Origin: Amoebophrya sp. A120
Lineage: Eukaryota > Sar > Dinophyceae > Syndiniales > Amoebophryaceae
Reading direction: 5' to 3'
Length of the DNA stretch: 64,000 nt
Assembly (NCBI GenBank): GCA_905178155.1
Contig: CAJINV010000005.1
Coordinates: forward strand, 2,482,054 to 2,546,053
The stretch's first letter is position 1. The number at the start of each line of letters is the position of its first letter. Below are positions 24,301 to 35,397 of this stretch, piece after piece. The translations under genes were made by a program, and so were the position numbers. The notes beneath the pieces are model-generated. The model saw nothing but the letters and a program-made list of their open reading frames with translations. It did not search any database and was not told where the DNA came from.

Positions 24301-27300
24301 TGTTTCAAAATGTAGCGAAGTCTCCCGGTGTCGACCATATCGTGGGCATCTTTTCCCGACTTGCAGCCGAAGGAACTGGCGCTCCGCTGGGCGAATACGC
24401 TAATCATGTGGCACTCTGCGCTCGCGCCTGGTGGGTTTCTTACAAACTTTGTCCACCCGGGCCGAACGAGATAGCAAAACTGATTCCCCGTGACAAAGCA
24501 GTCTTTCCAGTACGAAACAGCAGAAATGGACTTCTGGAGTTCGCCACCGCCGACTCGTGCTTCATCGACAACATGCCTTGGCTTTCCGTAGACCATGGCG
24601 ATCTGCTCGATCCGAAACTGCCAGTGTCGCTTGGCGACAACGAGACAAAGCACATTCTGCAGATTGCTGCCGGGCAGTACAGTGTGCCCCCAGCTTCAGC
24701 GCTCTATGCGGCGAAGCACCAGGTACCCCTACCAGAAGGGTCCTGGATTGACGACTTTGTGCCGTACTCTGCAACTGAACAAGAGGACAAAACCAGGGCA
24801 GAAGATGCAGACTCTGCGTTTCACAACTATTTGCTTCGCGTGACCGACTTCTGGTCGAAAAGAACAAGTGGTGCGTCTCCAGAGCGGAGCCCGACACCAC
24901 TGGAGATTTCTTTTCGGGTATGCCCGAACTCAACTTCGAGCGGTGCACCAGCACACGATGCCGGCTCTGCTCCTAGTGTCATCCCGCAGCTGATAGTGGA
25001 TTCGACAGGAAACAGCATGGCAACGCACCATATCGTCACGGAACTGAGGGGGGCCGCGCCGCTGTCCGACGAAGAATGGAAGTTCCTGGCAAATCACGAA
25101 GTGCTGTTCTGGGACGCTGCAGTGGCGGTAATCTTGAGTAAAGGCGTGATTGGATTTTTTGATCCAAGCAAGAAAATCCGGCAACTTCGAACGGGTCGCA
25201 GTGACGTCTCTCCAGTCCTGCGATTCCCGGTGCACGAATTCGCGCGTTTGTGGCCAGAGCAAGCATCCATTCTCGGCCTTTACGAGACAGCGGCCTCTCC
25301 TGGATTGCGCATTTGGCACTTCGGAGGTGAAGTCACAGTGGAAACGTGGAAATCGTTTATCACGAATGGCGCAGGACGAGGTCTGCCCTTTCGAGTTTCG
25401 CTCCTGGCTTTTGAACACTTGAGGGTGCTCGAGTTCGTTTCGGAGATGACCAGAAATGCTGCCGCAGGGTCGTCCGCAAGTGCGACCCAGGCGAACGCAG
25501 CAAATCTTTGCAACAGACTGGAGAAGCAGAAAACAAAAAAAGAACTACTACAACAGCAACGTCCACAAAATCAGCACCACCAATCTTCTTCGAGTAGCGC
25601 CGCAGCGCCAGTACTTGATTCTGTTGCAGTCGCAGAACTGACAGTGAATTCCGTGTGGGTAACGCACAACAATGCCAGTGGCGATAGCAACCGGACTGCC
25701 GAGCAGAGCCGCTGGTATCGAGTTTCTGCAGACGATTGCGCCTTTGTCGTTCCGGTAGACGGACAGATGAACCATCCAGGCTTCGGCAACATCTTGGCTC
25801 ATCATGCGTCCGTTTTGGGAGTAGCTGGACATGCTGTGTGTGTGCAGCTAAAATGCTTCGATGAGCTGGCTGAATCAGCAGAATCTTTGGGTGCGTGTCT
25901 TGGCGGAGTCGTTGCCTGTCTAGCGAATTCAAATCTGAATGGATTCGATTTTTCTTCGCCGGAGTTGAACTTCACTGACTCGATCTCGCCGGACGAACTC
26001 GACAAGACGCTGCACACTGTTGACAGTGTCAAAGGATTTTACAACGTGCTTCAGTCAGCGCTGCTCCTGCACGGAAGGCCCATGTCCTCATACAAGATCC
26101 TGCAGCGGACCTGGGGTCGCGGTGACGCAAATGCGACAAACTGGTTGGAAAAGTCCGCACACTGTGTCGGCCTGCCTGCGTGGCTCCAGAAGTATGTTTT
26201 TATGGAACGCCACGACACGACAAGAATGCCTGCGGTTTGCTTCGCGTCATGCCGGTACATCGTCCAGAAGGTGTGCGAGAGCGAGAGGCAACTGTCGGCT
26301 GCCGTACACACATCACTACTGTCGTGGATGATGAATTGTGTGGAGTTTTGGCAGGAGGACACGTTGAAAGAGCTGCCACTGTTGCGGGAAGATGACTCGC
26401 TTTCCTCTACCTATCCACGATGGTACTGTAAGAGCGACAAGATCCGAAAGATTTTGTCCCCCACAGTTTCCAGAAGTGCCATCGTGAAGGCTCTACCGAA
26501 AACACCAGCGGGCGTGACCAACAAGACTGAGTACGACGCGTTCGACCTACTCGGGCCGTATCAGCCACCCGCAGTTGCGGGGAACGCCGACAGCATCATA
26601 CATGCAGAATTCTGGAAATTCTATGCGAGTCGTTCGTCGTCCCAGCGTGCCAGCAGCGTGCTGTTGCAGCAGTCGCTTCGATCGTCGATGCATCTTCTAG
26701 AAGAAAAATTGACGGTGGAAGTTACTGCTCCGAACAACGGTAACCAGCGCATTCCCTTGCAGCCCCACTGTGCGCTTCGATCAGGTGCGAACAACGAACT
26801 TTTGAATTTTGGAAATGAACTTTTTAAGCGCATCGGCTGCCGTTTCAGCGAGGAAAGCTTCCCCGACATCGGCACCCGCGAAGATGACAGCGGACAAAAG
26901 ACGACGACTGAGTATGCAGGAGAGACGGTCGACTTTGTCGCGCAACACTTGGCTGCGTTGGCCAAGGATGGAGGTCTAAACATCATAGGCGCAGCTGACG
27001 CACAGTCTTTGTTCAAGTTTTTTCTCGTCGACAAGAAACTTCAAACAGACGCCGGGAGAAGAGCGCTCGCTGATATTCCGCTAATCGTAATCGAGACTCC
27101 TGGTGCTGGAGGATCTTTACTGGAGATCGCCAAGTGCAAATTCATACAGTCAGAAAACGTCGCCAAGCTCTGTCGCGTCCGGACGCAGCCACTACCGGTA
27201 TTTTGGATTCAGGATCCAAGGTTTGCACCCTTCGCACAACAGCGCATCATCAAACCGACCACTCCACTGGAGATTCTGCGTGCCTACGCGACCACCATCG

Positions 27301-29851
27301 CCTCATCGGTATGGTCCGTAGACGAACGGGAAACCTTGCTAGCGGCTGTTGCGGCAGACCAGCCCGATTCCGCGGCCAGAGATATCGCAAAGCTCCCTCT
27401 TTTTCCTGGCGGTGTTCCCCTGACCTCATTGTTCGCCACATCTGGTACATCCGGACGGGGCAGCAGTAATAAAGACATCGTGAAGATGGTTCTCGATGCT
27501 AATCCGGGGGTGCGGGAAAAGCTGTGGCATTGCCCCGACGTCGGCCCAACACAGTTGCGACGGCAGGCGAAGGGGCTCGACAGCGCCAACAACGTCGTGG
27601 AATTTTTCCAACAGTACGCACCCTTCGTAAAGAACATTCCCCAAAACTCCCACAGGAAGTACCGACAGGCGCTTCTGGAACTTTTGCACGAGCACGTCGC
27701 GGAGGATCAGGCGTCGGTAGACGAAATCCGAGCGCTCCAAATCGTCCCCCTGCAGAACGGAAACTGGCAGTGCCCGAAAGACGTGTATTTGAAATGCGTG
27801 CACGAGTTGCTCATTAACCACACAGACGACGGCAAGTGCCGAATGCTCACGGAGTCGGTCGATGACATCCCCGGCGCGAAGAAGTTCTTCCGTGAAGCCC
27901 CTCCGGTGACCCTAGTTCTCGTGCAACTGGATCTCTTCTCGCGCCAGTGGAGCGTCGGAACGGGCATCAGCCAGGTCGTGTCCCGACAGGATGATTTAAA
28001 ACAGTTCCAAGCCATTTACGAACACCTCGCCGACGCGCTTGCAAAAATCGAAGCGGAAGACGAACCCGAACTGAAGAAGCACGAGCAGTCGCCTGTAGTC
28101 CGCAAGTTGCAGCAGCACACGGCCTGCGTCGTCGGGGCGGACCATGTCTTGCGGAAACCGCACCAGTACTCGCTGAAACTGTTGGAAAACCGTCCACCGC
28201 TGTACATGATGCAGGCGACGCTGAAGGAGCCGCGGTTTCACACACTGTGGCGCGTCCTCGGGGTGCAGCAGCAAGCCACCGGGAGACTGACTGCGAAACC
28301 GGTTATGCTGCTCGAGCAGCTGAAGTCGAAGCAGGTGGTTGCGAAGAAGGCGGATTTGGTTTTGGTCGCCAGCAAAAGCCGTATGAGAGGTTCGCGGGGT
28401 AGTGGAAGTCTCGTCCGACCGGACCTGTCTGCGTCTTCGCCGTCGTTCTCAAACGAGCAGAACGTTGCGGATCAAGACACGGTGAGAATCCCGTTTTACC
28501 AACTCGCGTGGACCACGGTTTTTCCAGACTCGGTTGCAAACGTTGGAGCAGCAAGACGTGCTAGTGGCCCAGGATCAGCTTCTATCCCATCGCAAGCGTT
28601 CGATGCGGCGTCTTCTTCAGGTTCGTCCAGCAGTAGTTCTGCTGCTGGCAATCAGCACCAGGCAAGCTCGTTACTACAGCAGCAGGCACAACAACCAATC
28701 TCAGTCACGGAGCTGGACCTTCGGCCAGCGTCGCAGGAAGCGGTCAAGATCCTCTGTGATTACGCCCTCCAGGAGCGGCTGCCGAATGAGGTCGGGGAGG
28801 ATCTCGGGTTTGAGCTGTACCAGCTGGGGAAAAGGTTGAACGCGCCCTACATCGAAGAACACTTCGAGGCGGTGCTGAACGGGGTAGTGGGTCTCGGGAT
28901 CGACGGCGGGCTGAAGGAACTGGAATGTTATCCGTCGTACTGGAAGAACCAGGCGACCCATTTGGATTTCTCGGAGCGGGTGCAGTTGGATAATACCTGG
29001 GTTCAGAAAATGACGAGGCTGATGAACGAATCGTCGAGGGCCGGCAGCTGCAATGCGTGCGGTGGCAAAAAGTTCCAGGTCGCGTCTGTGCACCGCATTG
29101 AAAACCAGGATCTGTGGAACCGATACGCAGCCCGTCGGAAGCTGCTTTTTGGGCTGGTGCAGAAGAAAAAGCGCGCGGTGAAGCGACTAGAAGGCACAGT
29201 CGTCAAAGGAGAGTTGCGGAACATCACGGCGGAACATGGCCTCCGGCATGAGGAACTGAATGAGTTTTACTGTTTTCACGGAACAAAGCCCGACTTTGTC
29301 GAAGCGATCGCAGAAAAGGAGGGCTTTGACGAGCGCGTCGCGAATCTCGGTGGACTATATGGCGCTGGCGTCTACGGTGCGGATCAGGCTTGCAAATCGC
29401 ATCAGTACACCGCAGCTGATGCGCAAGGCTATCGGAGCATGTTCTTGTGCCGGTTCGCACTGGGAAATCCGCACTACACCAGTTGTTGTTTGGTATTTGG
29501 ACTTTTTTTCGCTGATTCAAAACAAGTATTTGATGAAAATCGCAGCTGTGTCAAAAATGAAAAAGCCATTTAGGTTCGTGGCTCGAGAAATGAAACTAGA
29601 ATTCAGCCGATGATCACATGATATGAGGCACCAGCACAATATCGCAATGACAATATGAATATACATTGTAAATAATACAGGTGAATGCGCGACGACCGCC
29701 GCGGGCTGACAAAGAAGATTGCGTGATTGCCGCAACGGGACCGATGGCGGGCCATTTCCAAAATCGTCAACAGCACAACGAGCTGATTGTGTACGATCGA
29801 TCGAGCGTGTATGCGGAATTCCTCATCAAATACAAGGAAGTACTAGGGTAG
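18330..29851 (+). CDS. Sacsin-repeat protein fused to a PARP catalytic domain
   Basis: Exons 18330-29480 and 29681-29851 (TAG) give 3773 residues. The ATG at 18330 (GGTATGGCG) is the first Met of the frame. A sacsin-type repeat starts near residue 700: CFRELLQNAEDAGAKRF, then SLCALGTSRKD and GAHGVGGK as the nucleotide loop. The central 2800 residues are sacsin-like linker with Asn/Gln/Ser-rich inserts. The C-terminal about 150 residues are a PARP domain: RIENQDLWNRYAARRK, FYCFHGTKPDF (catalytic His), GLYGAGVYGADQACKSHQY (Tyr), and in the last exon NELIVYD (catalytic Glu) followed by EFLIKYKE. All three H-Y-E residues are present, so NAD+-dependent ADP-ribosylation is plausible. The short final exon is found only by reading past the stop at 29571. 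The 11.1-kb first exon has no introner. Confidence 0.85.
29481..29680 (+). other. Intron splitting the PARP domain
   Basis: The PARP fold needs GNPHYT joined to VNARRPP. This places the intron near 29481-29680, ending ACAG. The left border reads AGTTG rather than GT, or the join is shifted by a few bases. No clear terminal inverted repeat. Confidence 0.65.
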
Positions 29852-30697
29852 ACTGGTCGGTCATTGTGGTAGACCAAAGATTTTTTTGTAGTCACAACTG
29901 TTGCTACTCGCCAGACGCAACCCCCTTTTCCTAGTGTCTGTCACTTTATGTAGTGTGCTCTTCTGTACTGTTTTGATGTTGTGTGTGTCCTTTTTATATC
30001 CCTCCGTGCATCTGCGCAAAGACAAAGCGGTCCGTGTTCATGATCACAATTTTTTTCACCAGCGACAGATTGTCAGTATCGAAGGCGAATTTAGCAACGG
30101 GCTGAAGGTACGCTCTAATTGACGACGAACAAAACAAAATAAAAAAACACCTTTTTTGAAAAGAAGACAAAGACAGACGAACAACGACCTTTCGAACTAC
30201 GAGAACTACTGCGTAATAATCTTCCGAACGAAAACTTGCCGACAGTTGTATACTGACTTGTGTAATTTTTTGCGTGTCGGTGTCGGTGTTTCGATCGCGG
30301 TATTCGAGAAAAACGCGATGTGCAGAGTAAGCAAGAGTTGAAAGAATGAAAGCGAGGAACAGAGAGAGCGAAGCAAAAGTATCCCTTCTGTCATCACGGA
30401 GCTTGTGTGTCTAAAAATGGTCCATTCGTTTCGTATCGAGTTGTTGTGGTGCTCGTGTCGATTTGAAGTTTTTGTCACCTCTTGATCGCTGTTGATGTGC
30501 CGCATCTTCACTTCCGGCTTCGCATACATGATAGTAAAAAGACGCAGATTGCTTCTTCGAACCGCTCACGTTTAAAGAAGCACACGATGCTTTGAGTTTT
30601 GTGTTTTTCAAAAAAGGCACGATAAGCTGGCCTGCACCACAACTCTTGTGCTTCTTTGAATCAATTGATTGCGTCGACGGCTGTCATCATCAAAACC
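29852..30697 (+). other. Intergenic region
   Basis: About 850 bp, T-rich at its start and AT-rich overall, with only short frames. No RNA gene or repeat recognised. It holds the 3' end of the PARP fusion gene and the leader of the oxygenase-like gene. Confidence 0.5.
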
Positions 30698-33376
30698 ATG
30701 CCTGACCGGCGGCAGTCCATTTCCGACGATGCTTCCATTGCAGTTGGTGAATCTGTTGCTCCCATGGCACGCCGTGGCCGGGCGGATGTGAAAGAAGATC
30801 AGGACCCTGACGCGCGTGAACATGCTTCTAGTGTCGACGGCCAGCATGATAATGCTGGTGTCCTCGGAGGGATTGCCAGAGGACCCGCGCACGCCAACGA
30901 GGCTGGCTCTAATGACAGTCATGCGGGCCGGGATCTCAGGGGAGACGAAGATCGCGAACTTGTTCAAGAACAGGAAGAAGGCGACGCTGACGAGAGACGG
31001 GTGGTCAAGAACGACAAGGCCACCCAGGATTTCCTGAACGAACATCTCCCAGGACTGTCTCTCACAACGCAGATTGACTCGATCTGCTCGTACACGGATT
31101 TGCTATGGAAACTCCTACACGAAAAATGTAAGTTTCCCGAGCGCCAGAGACTAGGACAGACGGCGGAATACCTGAACTTCGGTCTGGTGAGGGTGCCAGG
31201 AAAGGCGCTGCCTGTCTGGTCGCGGGACAGTTTAAACGGACATGGGCTGCTCTGCAAGATCATGGTCGCGTTCTTCCACAAGCACGTAGTCTGCAAGTCG
31301 ACCGACAAGGAGCTCTTCTGTCTCGTGGACAAGGCCGACGTTGCGCGCGAGTACGGCACGGATGACCTGCCGTTCACTTCTTGCACCGTCAACAAGGGCT
31401 TCAAAAGCGGACTGCACATAGATGAAAACGACTCCGGGTACAGCTTCGCGGTGCACATCGGGCCAGATCCCGCTTGTGGCGGCGGTCTCTTCATCCACGT
31501 GCCGTGCAAATTTAAGCGACAGAAGCTGATCGACCACCCGTCGAATCGCGTCACGGCGGCCACCCACGTTGTTGCGGAGGACAAGAGGATCAAACCTGGC
31601 AGGACGGTGTCGCAGGGGGAGCAGCTTCCAGGGATCTTCGTAGACACAAAGACGCCTGTCTGTTTCCACGCACAGGATGAGCACGCAACCGCAAACGCAG
31701 ACCCTGGGCGCATCGCGATCATCTTTTACTCGCAAAGGAAAGTCCGGCCGGAGCGCAAACTGGAGCTCCAGTGCCTCGGTTTTGTTCCGCCGCCGACCAG
31801 GTGCTTGGGCTTGGGATACTATGCGGGTTGCAATTTTTTCGCACAGCCGCGAGGCGGTGCACCGGCAGGGGCCTTGCTAGGAGTGCAGCTTCCGAAATCC
31901 GCTGCATCCGCGTCCTCCGCGTCTCGACTGCCAAAAATGGAACAGCAAAGTGTGAAGCAGGAACCTGAAGTTGTTGGTGATCATCAAGCCCCCGCTCCTC
32001 CTGCTGCTGCTCTGCTGGCTGTTGCAAAAAACGAGCCACAGCACGAACACGTAGTCAATGCTGCCAGCAAGAAGGTCAAGGTCGAACAAGCACCCGAACA
32101 ATTGGAAAGAGAGGCGCCAGAAGCAGATGTGGTCATGGCTGATCTTGAGGATGAAATCGACGCAGCCCCAGAGGAAATGAGTCCTCCCGCACTACCGCAG
32201 CACGACGAACCGAAGAAGACGCAGCGAGGACGGCACGTGTCGAAGATTTCGGCGGATGTCCAGGGCTATCTGGACCGAGGGCACGATGTACCAGACGCAC
32301 TAATGGAGGAACTCGACGAGGCGATCATGGCTGAGGCGGCAAAAAAAGCAGGTAGTGCATCATCCTTGCAGGAGCAAGCAGCACCCGCTGTGCCACCGAG
32401 GCACGGCAAAGAACCAGAAAACGACGAAAGGGAAAACGCGAGAACAACAGGAGCTGCACACGCGACCGCAAAGGCAAACAATCCGCCCCCAGGTACCGTT
32501 GGGGCCTCGTCTTCATCTGCAGCTCCTATGTCCTTTTCAGCGGATTACGCGGACCTGTTTTTCGGGCAACCCCCGACCGATGGCGATGAGGAGGAAGAGC
32601 CACAGTATTTCCTTCCCGATACTGTGACTTTACCGTTGAACAGTGGCGCTTTCGACAGCTACAGCGCGGGGCCTGCAGCCGGGGTGCCGCAACAAGCCGC
32701 CCACGGAGGCGGCACAGGGAGTCGTGTTGTCAGCGGTCGTGAAGGAACAGGAACTGGCGCTCTTCTACTAGAGAAAGATAGTCGCGGCATGTCGGCGCAA
32801 GCGAAGGCCGAGGGAGGTTCACTTCTTCCAAAGGACGAAAGTGGAGTTCATGAAAGGAAGAGCAAGAAGCGAGGTTCCGTCAAAGCAGAAGGTGCCCCCG
32901 AAGCCGGAACCAAGAAGCAAAAGTCGAACAAGCAGGCAAAATCAAAAAAAGGTCCGCAGGATAGCACGGCGTCACGAGTAAAACTGGGCGATGAAGAAGG
33001 CCTCTCTGTGGCGAAAGGGTACAACTGGAAAGCTGACCACGAAGACCTGGAAGGACAAGCGGACGGCTCTGGGTACCTTGAGGATTATGCCAACGAATCT
33101 GCTGAAGCGCCGCTCCTTTTGCAGCGTGACATCCCGATGACAATCCCCGAAGCTAGACCGTCCACAATTCTCCACATCATACACGCTGACGCGCACCTCG
33201 AGCCTGCGGAAAGCTCGCCGCGAACCTTGAGAAAACAGAACAGCGACAGCGTCGACGGATGGGAACAGCTTGTGCAGGAGGTCCTGGGGGTCGTAAGAGA
33301 AAAGAGAGGTCATGACCATTCTTGTAGCAAGTCCGAATCTTTCCCCGGGGCAGAAGGCGCGGCGCACGATGTATAA
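30698..33376 (+). CDS. Putative 2-oxoglutarate/Fe(II)-dependent oxygenase with disordered tail
   Basis: A single exon of 892 residues. ATG 30698 (AAAACCATGCC) is preferred over the upstream in-frame TTG. Residues about 110-350 are compact and residues 390-892 are Ala/Glu/Lys-rich and likely disordered with basic, nuclear-signal-like runs (KSKKRGSVK, KKQKSNKQAKSKK). The compact part has GLHIDENDSG (His240, Asp242), then GGGLFIHV, then CFHAQDEHA (His324) and GRIAIIFYS (Arg338). This is the order and spacing of the HxD...H...R double-stranded beta-helix in 2-oxoglutarate oxygenases such as the TET/JBP group, which oxidise thymine or 5-methylcytosine. The substrate cannot be read from the sequence; DNA is one option given the basic tail. 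It could instead be another cupin-fold oxygenase. Confidence 0.55.
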   Translation: MPDRRQSISDDASIAVGESVAPMARRGRADVKEDQDPDAREHASSVDGQHDNAGVLGGIARGPAHANEAGSNDSHAGRDLRGDEDRELVQEQEEGDADERRVVKNDKATQDFLNEHLPGLSLTTQIDSICSYTDLLWKLLHEKCKFPERQRLGQTAEYLNFGLVRVPGKALPVWSRDSLNGHGLLCKIMVAFFHKHVVCKSTDKELFCLVDKADVAREYGTDDLPFTSCTVNKGFKSGLHIDENDSGYSFAVHIGPDPACGGGLFIHVPCKFKRQKLIDHPSNRVTAATHVVAEDKRIKPGRTVSQGEQLPGIFVDTKTPVCFHAQDEHATANADPGRIAIIFYSQRKVRPERKLELQCLGFVPPPTRCLGLGYYAGCNFFAQPRGGAPAGALLGVQLPKSAASASSASRLPKMEQQSVKQEPEVVGDHQAPAPPAAALLAVAKNEPQHEHVVNAASKKVKVEQAPEQLEREAPEADVVMADLEDEIDAAPEEMSPPALPQHDEPKKTQRGRHVSKISADVQGYLDRGHDVPDALMEELDEAIMAEAAKKAGSASSLQEQAAPAVPPRHGKEPENDERENARTTGAAHATAKANNPPPGTVGASSSSAAPMSFSADYADLFFGQPPTDGDEEEEPQYFLPDTVTLPLNSGAFDSYSAGPAAGVPQQAAHGGGTGSRVVSGREGTGTGALLLEKDSRGMSAQAKAEGGSLLPKDESGVHERKSKKRGSVKAEGAPEAGTKKQKSNKQAKSKKGPQDSTASRVKLGDEEGLSVAKGYNWKADHEDLEGQADGSGYLEDYANESAEAPLLLQRDIPMTIPEARPSTILHIIHADAHLEPAESSPRTLRKQNSDSVDGWEQLVQEVLGVVREKRGHDHSCSKSESFPGAEGAAHDV

Positions 33377-33530
33377 ATAGATCTTCTGATGATCTTGCCT
33401 ACGATGCCGTCGTTGTTTCTTTCAAACAGTTTTTACATGCCAGCACCACTAGCAACGCCACCGTGCTGTTGACCGTTCAAACTAAGTAATTTGAATCGAA
33501 TGTGATTGCGGACGATAAACGTAAATGTAA

Positions 33531-34148
33531 AAAAAAGAAAATGATTATTTCAATCTTGTCCAACATGTTCATCAGTTACAATTTCTTCTTCCGGTGTGCC
33601 AACCCTGGGGACCGACGAAGCCATTTCCACGACTCGGTGACGGCCTGAGTAAATCGCAGGAGAAGCTTCTTTGCCAGCTGTTTGACTGGTGGAAGGTCGT
33701 GCGTGACCTGCTTGCCATCTGGTCGGACGCGCAGCTCAAGAACTACTCGCAATCGGCACGGAGCAACGGCCTTGACAGCGGAAGTAACCACTGCCCACCG
33801 TTGAGCACCGAAACCCAGCGCAAGTTCGTTTCCCAACACAAGTGGTTTCCCTGGTCCCACATTCGCAGGCAGCTCTACGTCTTGGAGACCTTCTGGATGC
33901 TCAAACATACGTCACAGGTCTGCAAACTGCCTTGGGCAATTCCGGTCGTGTTCACAGAGAAGCAGCAGCTCCCGACATACTTCGAAGAGCAGATGCGGAC
34001 GGTGCCCGGGGCTCCGCTGCAGCAGGGAGAACAGACGCACGGGGTCGGCGTGAAGAGCAAAGCGAAGAAAGACACAGGCGGGAACTCGGAAGGAACAGGC
34101 GGTAGCCTATGGGACCATCTGCGGAACCCTTTCGGTAGAAAAAAGTGA
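33531..34148 (+). CDS. Hypothetical protein exon
   Basis: The frame is open from 33531 to TGA at 34148, with no in-frame ATG until late, so it is probably an exon whose start lies upstream, or the start is mis-seen. The translation has a helical Trp-rich segment (LLCQLFDWWKVVRDLLAIW) and a basic, Gly-rich C-terminus (FGRKK). No family recognised. A competing frame on the minus strand covers part of the region but looks less protein-like. Confidence 0.35.
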   Translation, partial: KKENDYFNLVQHVHQLQFLLPVCQPWGPTKPFPRLGDGLSKSQEKLLCQLFDWWKVVRDLLAIWSDAQLKNYSQSARSNGLDSGSNHCPPLSTETQRKFVSQHKWFPWSHIRRQLYVLETFWMLKHTSQVCKLPWAIPVVFTEKQQLPTYFEEQMRTVPGAPLQQGEQTHGVGVKSKAKKDTGGNSEGTGGSLWDHLRNPFGRKK

Positions 34149-34970
34149 AGCGCATGACCACACGGACACGGATGATGTGAGTGTGACGCAAACAGCATGT
34201 TGTGCTGCCTAGAAAATACTTATGTGCGAAAAGTCTAATATCGCTATCCCTCTTCCACCTAAATGCAACAAGTATTGGTCCTGCTCCTGCTAAGTAATAG
34301 GCTGAGCAGAAATGAGATGAACTTGGAGAACTGAAGAAGCTGGCTCGAAAAAAACTGTATTTATTGAAGCAGATCATGGAAAACCGAAACCCTGCCATTG
34401 CCAATGTACAATTTGATTTTCGGACACCAAGATCTAGCTACACGGACAATTAAGAATTGCGCTTGTGGTACTCTCTTGTGATGGAAACCAAAACAAAACT
34501 CGCTCGTCGGAGGTGCACGGATTCGCTTGGTGGTATTCGTGCCGTAGCATGTTACTGCTGGTTCGTCGTTTCTCGGGGTCACAGTGAGTACCGCCGCGAA
34601 GCTGAGCCCTCTACTCCTATTGCGTTTCCTTTATCATCATGAAAATTTGAATTTGCTGTCTTTTTTTACTATTGCTCAGGGGTTGGTGACACCTGCTGAG
34701 CGAATTTCGGAATATTCCTTTTGTTTCCTTTTTCGCTCAATCGTGTCAACGCAACAGATGTTTCATCCTTCCTTTGTAATTTCATATTATCAATGATCGT
34801 GCAGAAAAAGGGAGGCTGTTTTTGTCGAAGACCTTGGTCTTATTCGTGATTCCTTGCCACCATGATATTATTAAACACATTGCTTTTTTATTTTTGCCAT
34901 TTTTTTATTTAAGAAAATATTATATCTAATGAAAACTAGCAGAAGTACAAGCTGAACGGCGACAGTCACC
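34149..34970 (+). other. Intergenic region
   Basis: About 820 bp, increasingly A/T-rich towards 34970. No open frame, RNA gene or repeat recognised. Confidence 0.5.
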
Positions 34971-35160
34971 ATGTCTTCGGCCTTTCTGCATCGGAGACTG
35001 GGAGCAAGCGCGAGCAGCGAGGGTCCCGCTGATGGTAACAGTGTCCCGTACTACACAGCTCACACGGAGGATGGAGGCAAGACCACAGCGTCAAAGCAAC
35101 TGCCGCCGCGGCGTATCAGATGGGAAAATTTGTGTCACGTTTGCCATGAAGGATTGAAAA
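34971..35160 (+). CDS. Possible first exon of the membrane PARP-like gene
   Basis: ATG 34971 sits in a good context (CACCATGTC) and opens a 66-codon frame containing a CHVC pair. A donor-like AAAAAG/GTCTTG lies at 35159-35165. I could not find an acceptor that joins it in frame to the exon at 35398, so it may be a separate short gene or not coding. Confidence 0.3.
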
Positions 35161-35397
35161 AGGTCTTGTAATATTGATGGCAACTACTTCAAAATTGCAA
35201 TTGCATTCCGAAGGAAATCGAAATGGGGGGTATGTATGATGATCTGAAAGTATAATGTGCTTCTGCACTAGAAGTACATCGAAGCCATAGTGAAGCTTTC
35301 AGTGACAACCTAAGAAATTTTCGCATTCACCAAACCGCCATATCCAGACCGCGAAGACCTTCTGGCAACTCTTTTCCGCGACGACAGCAGCAGTATT

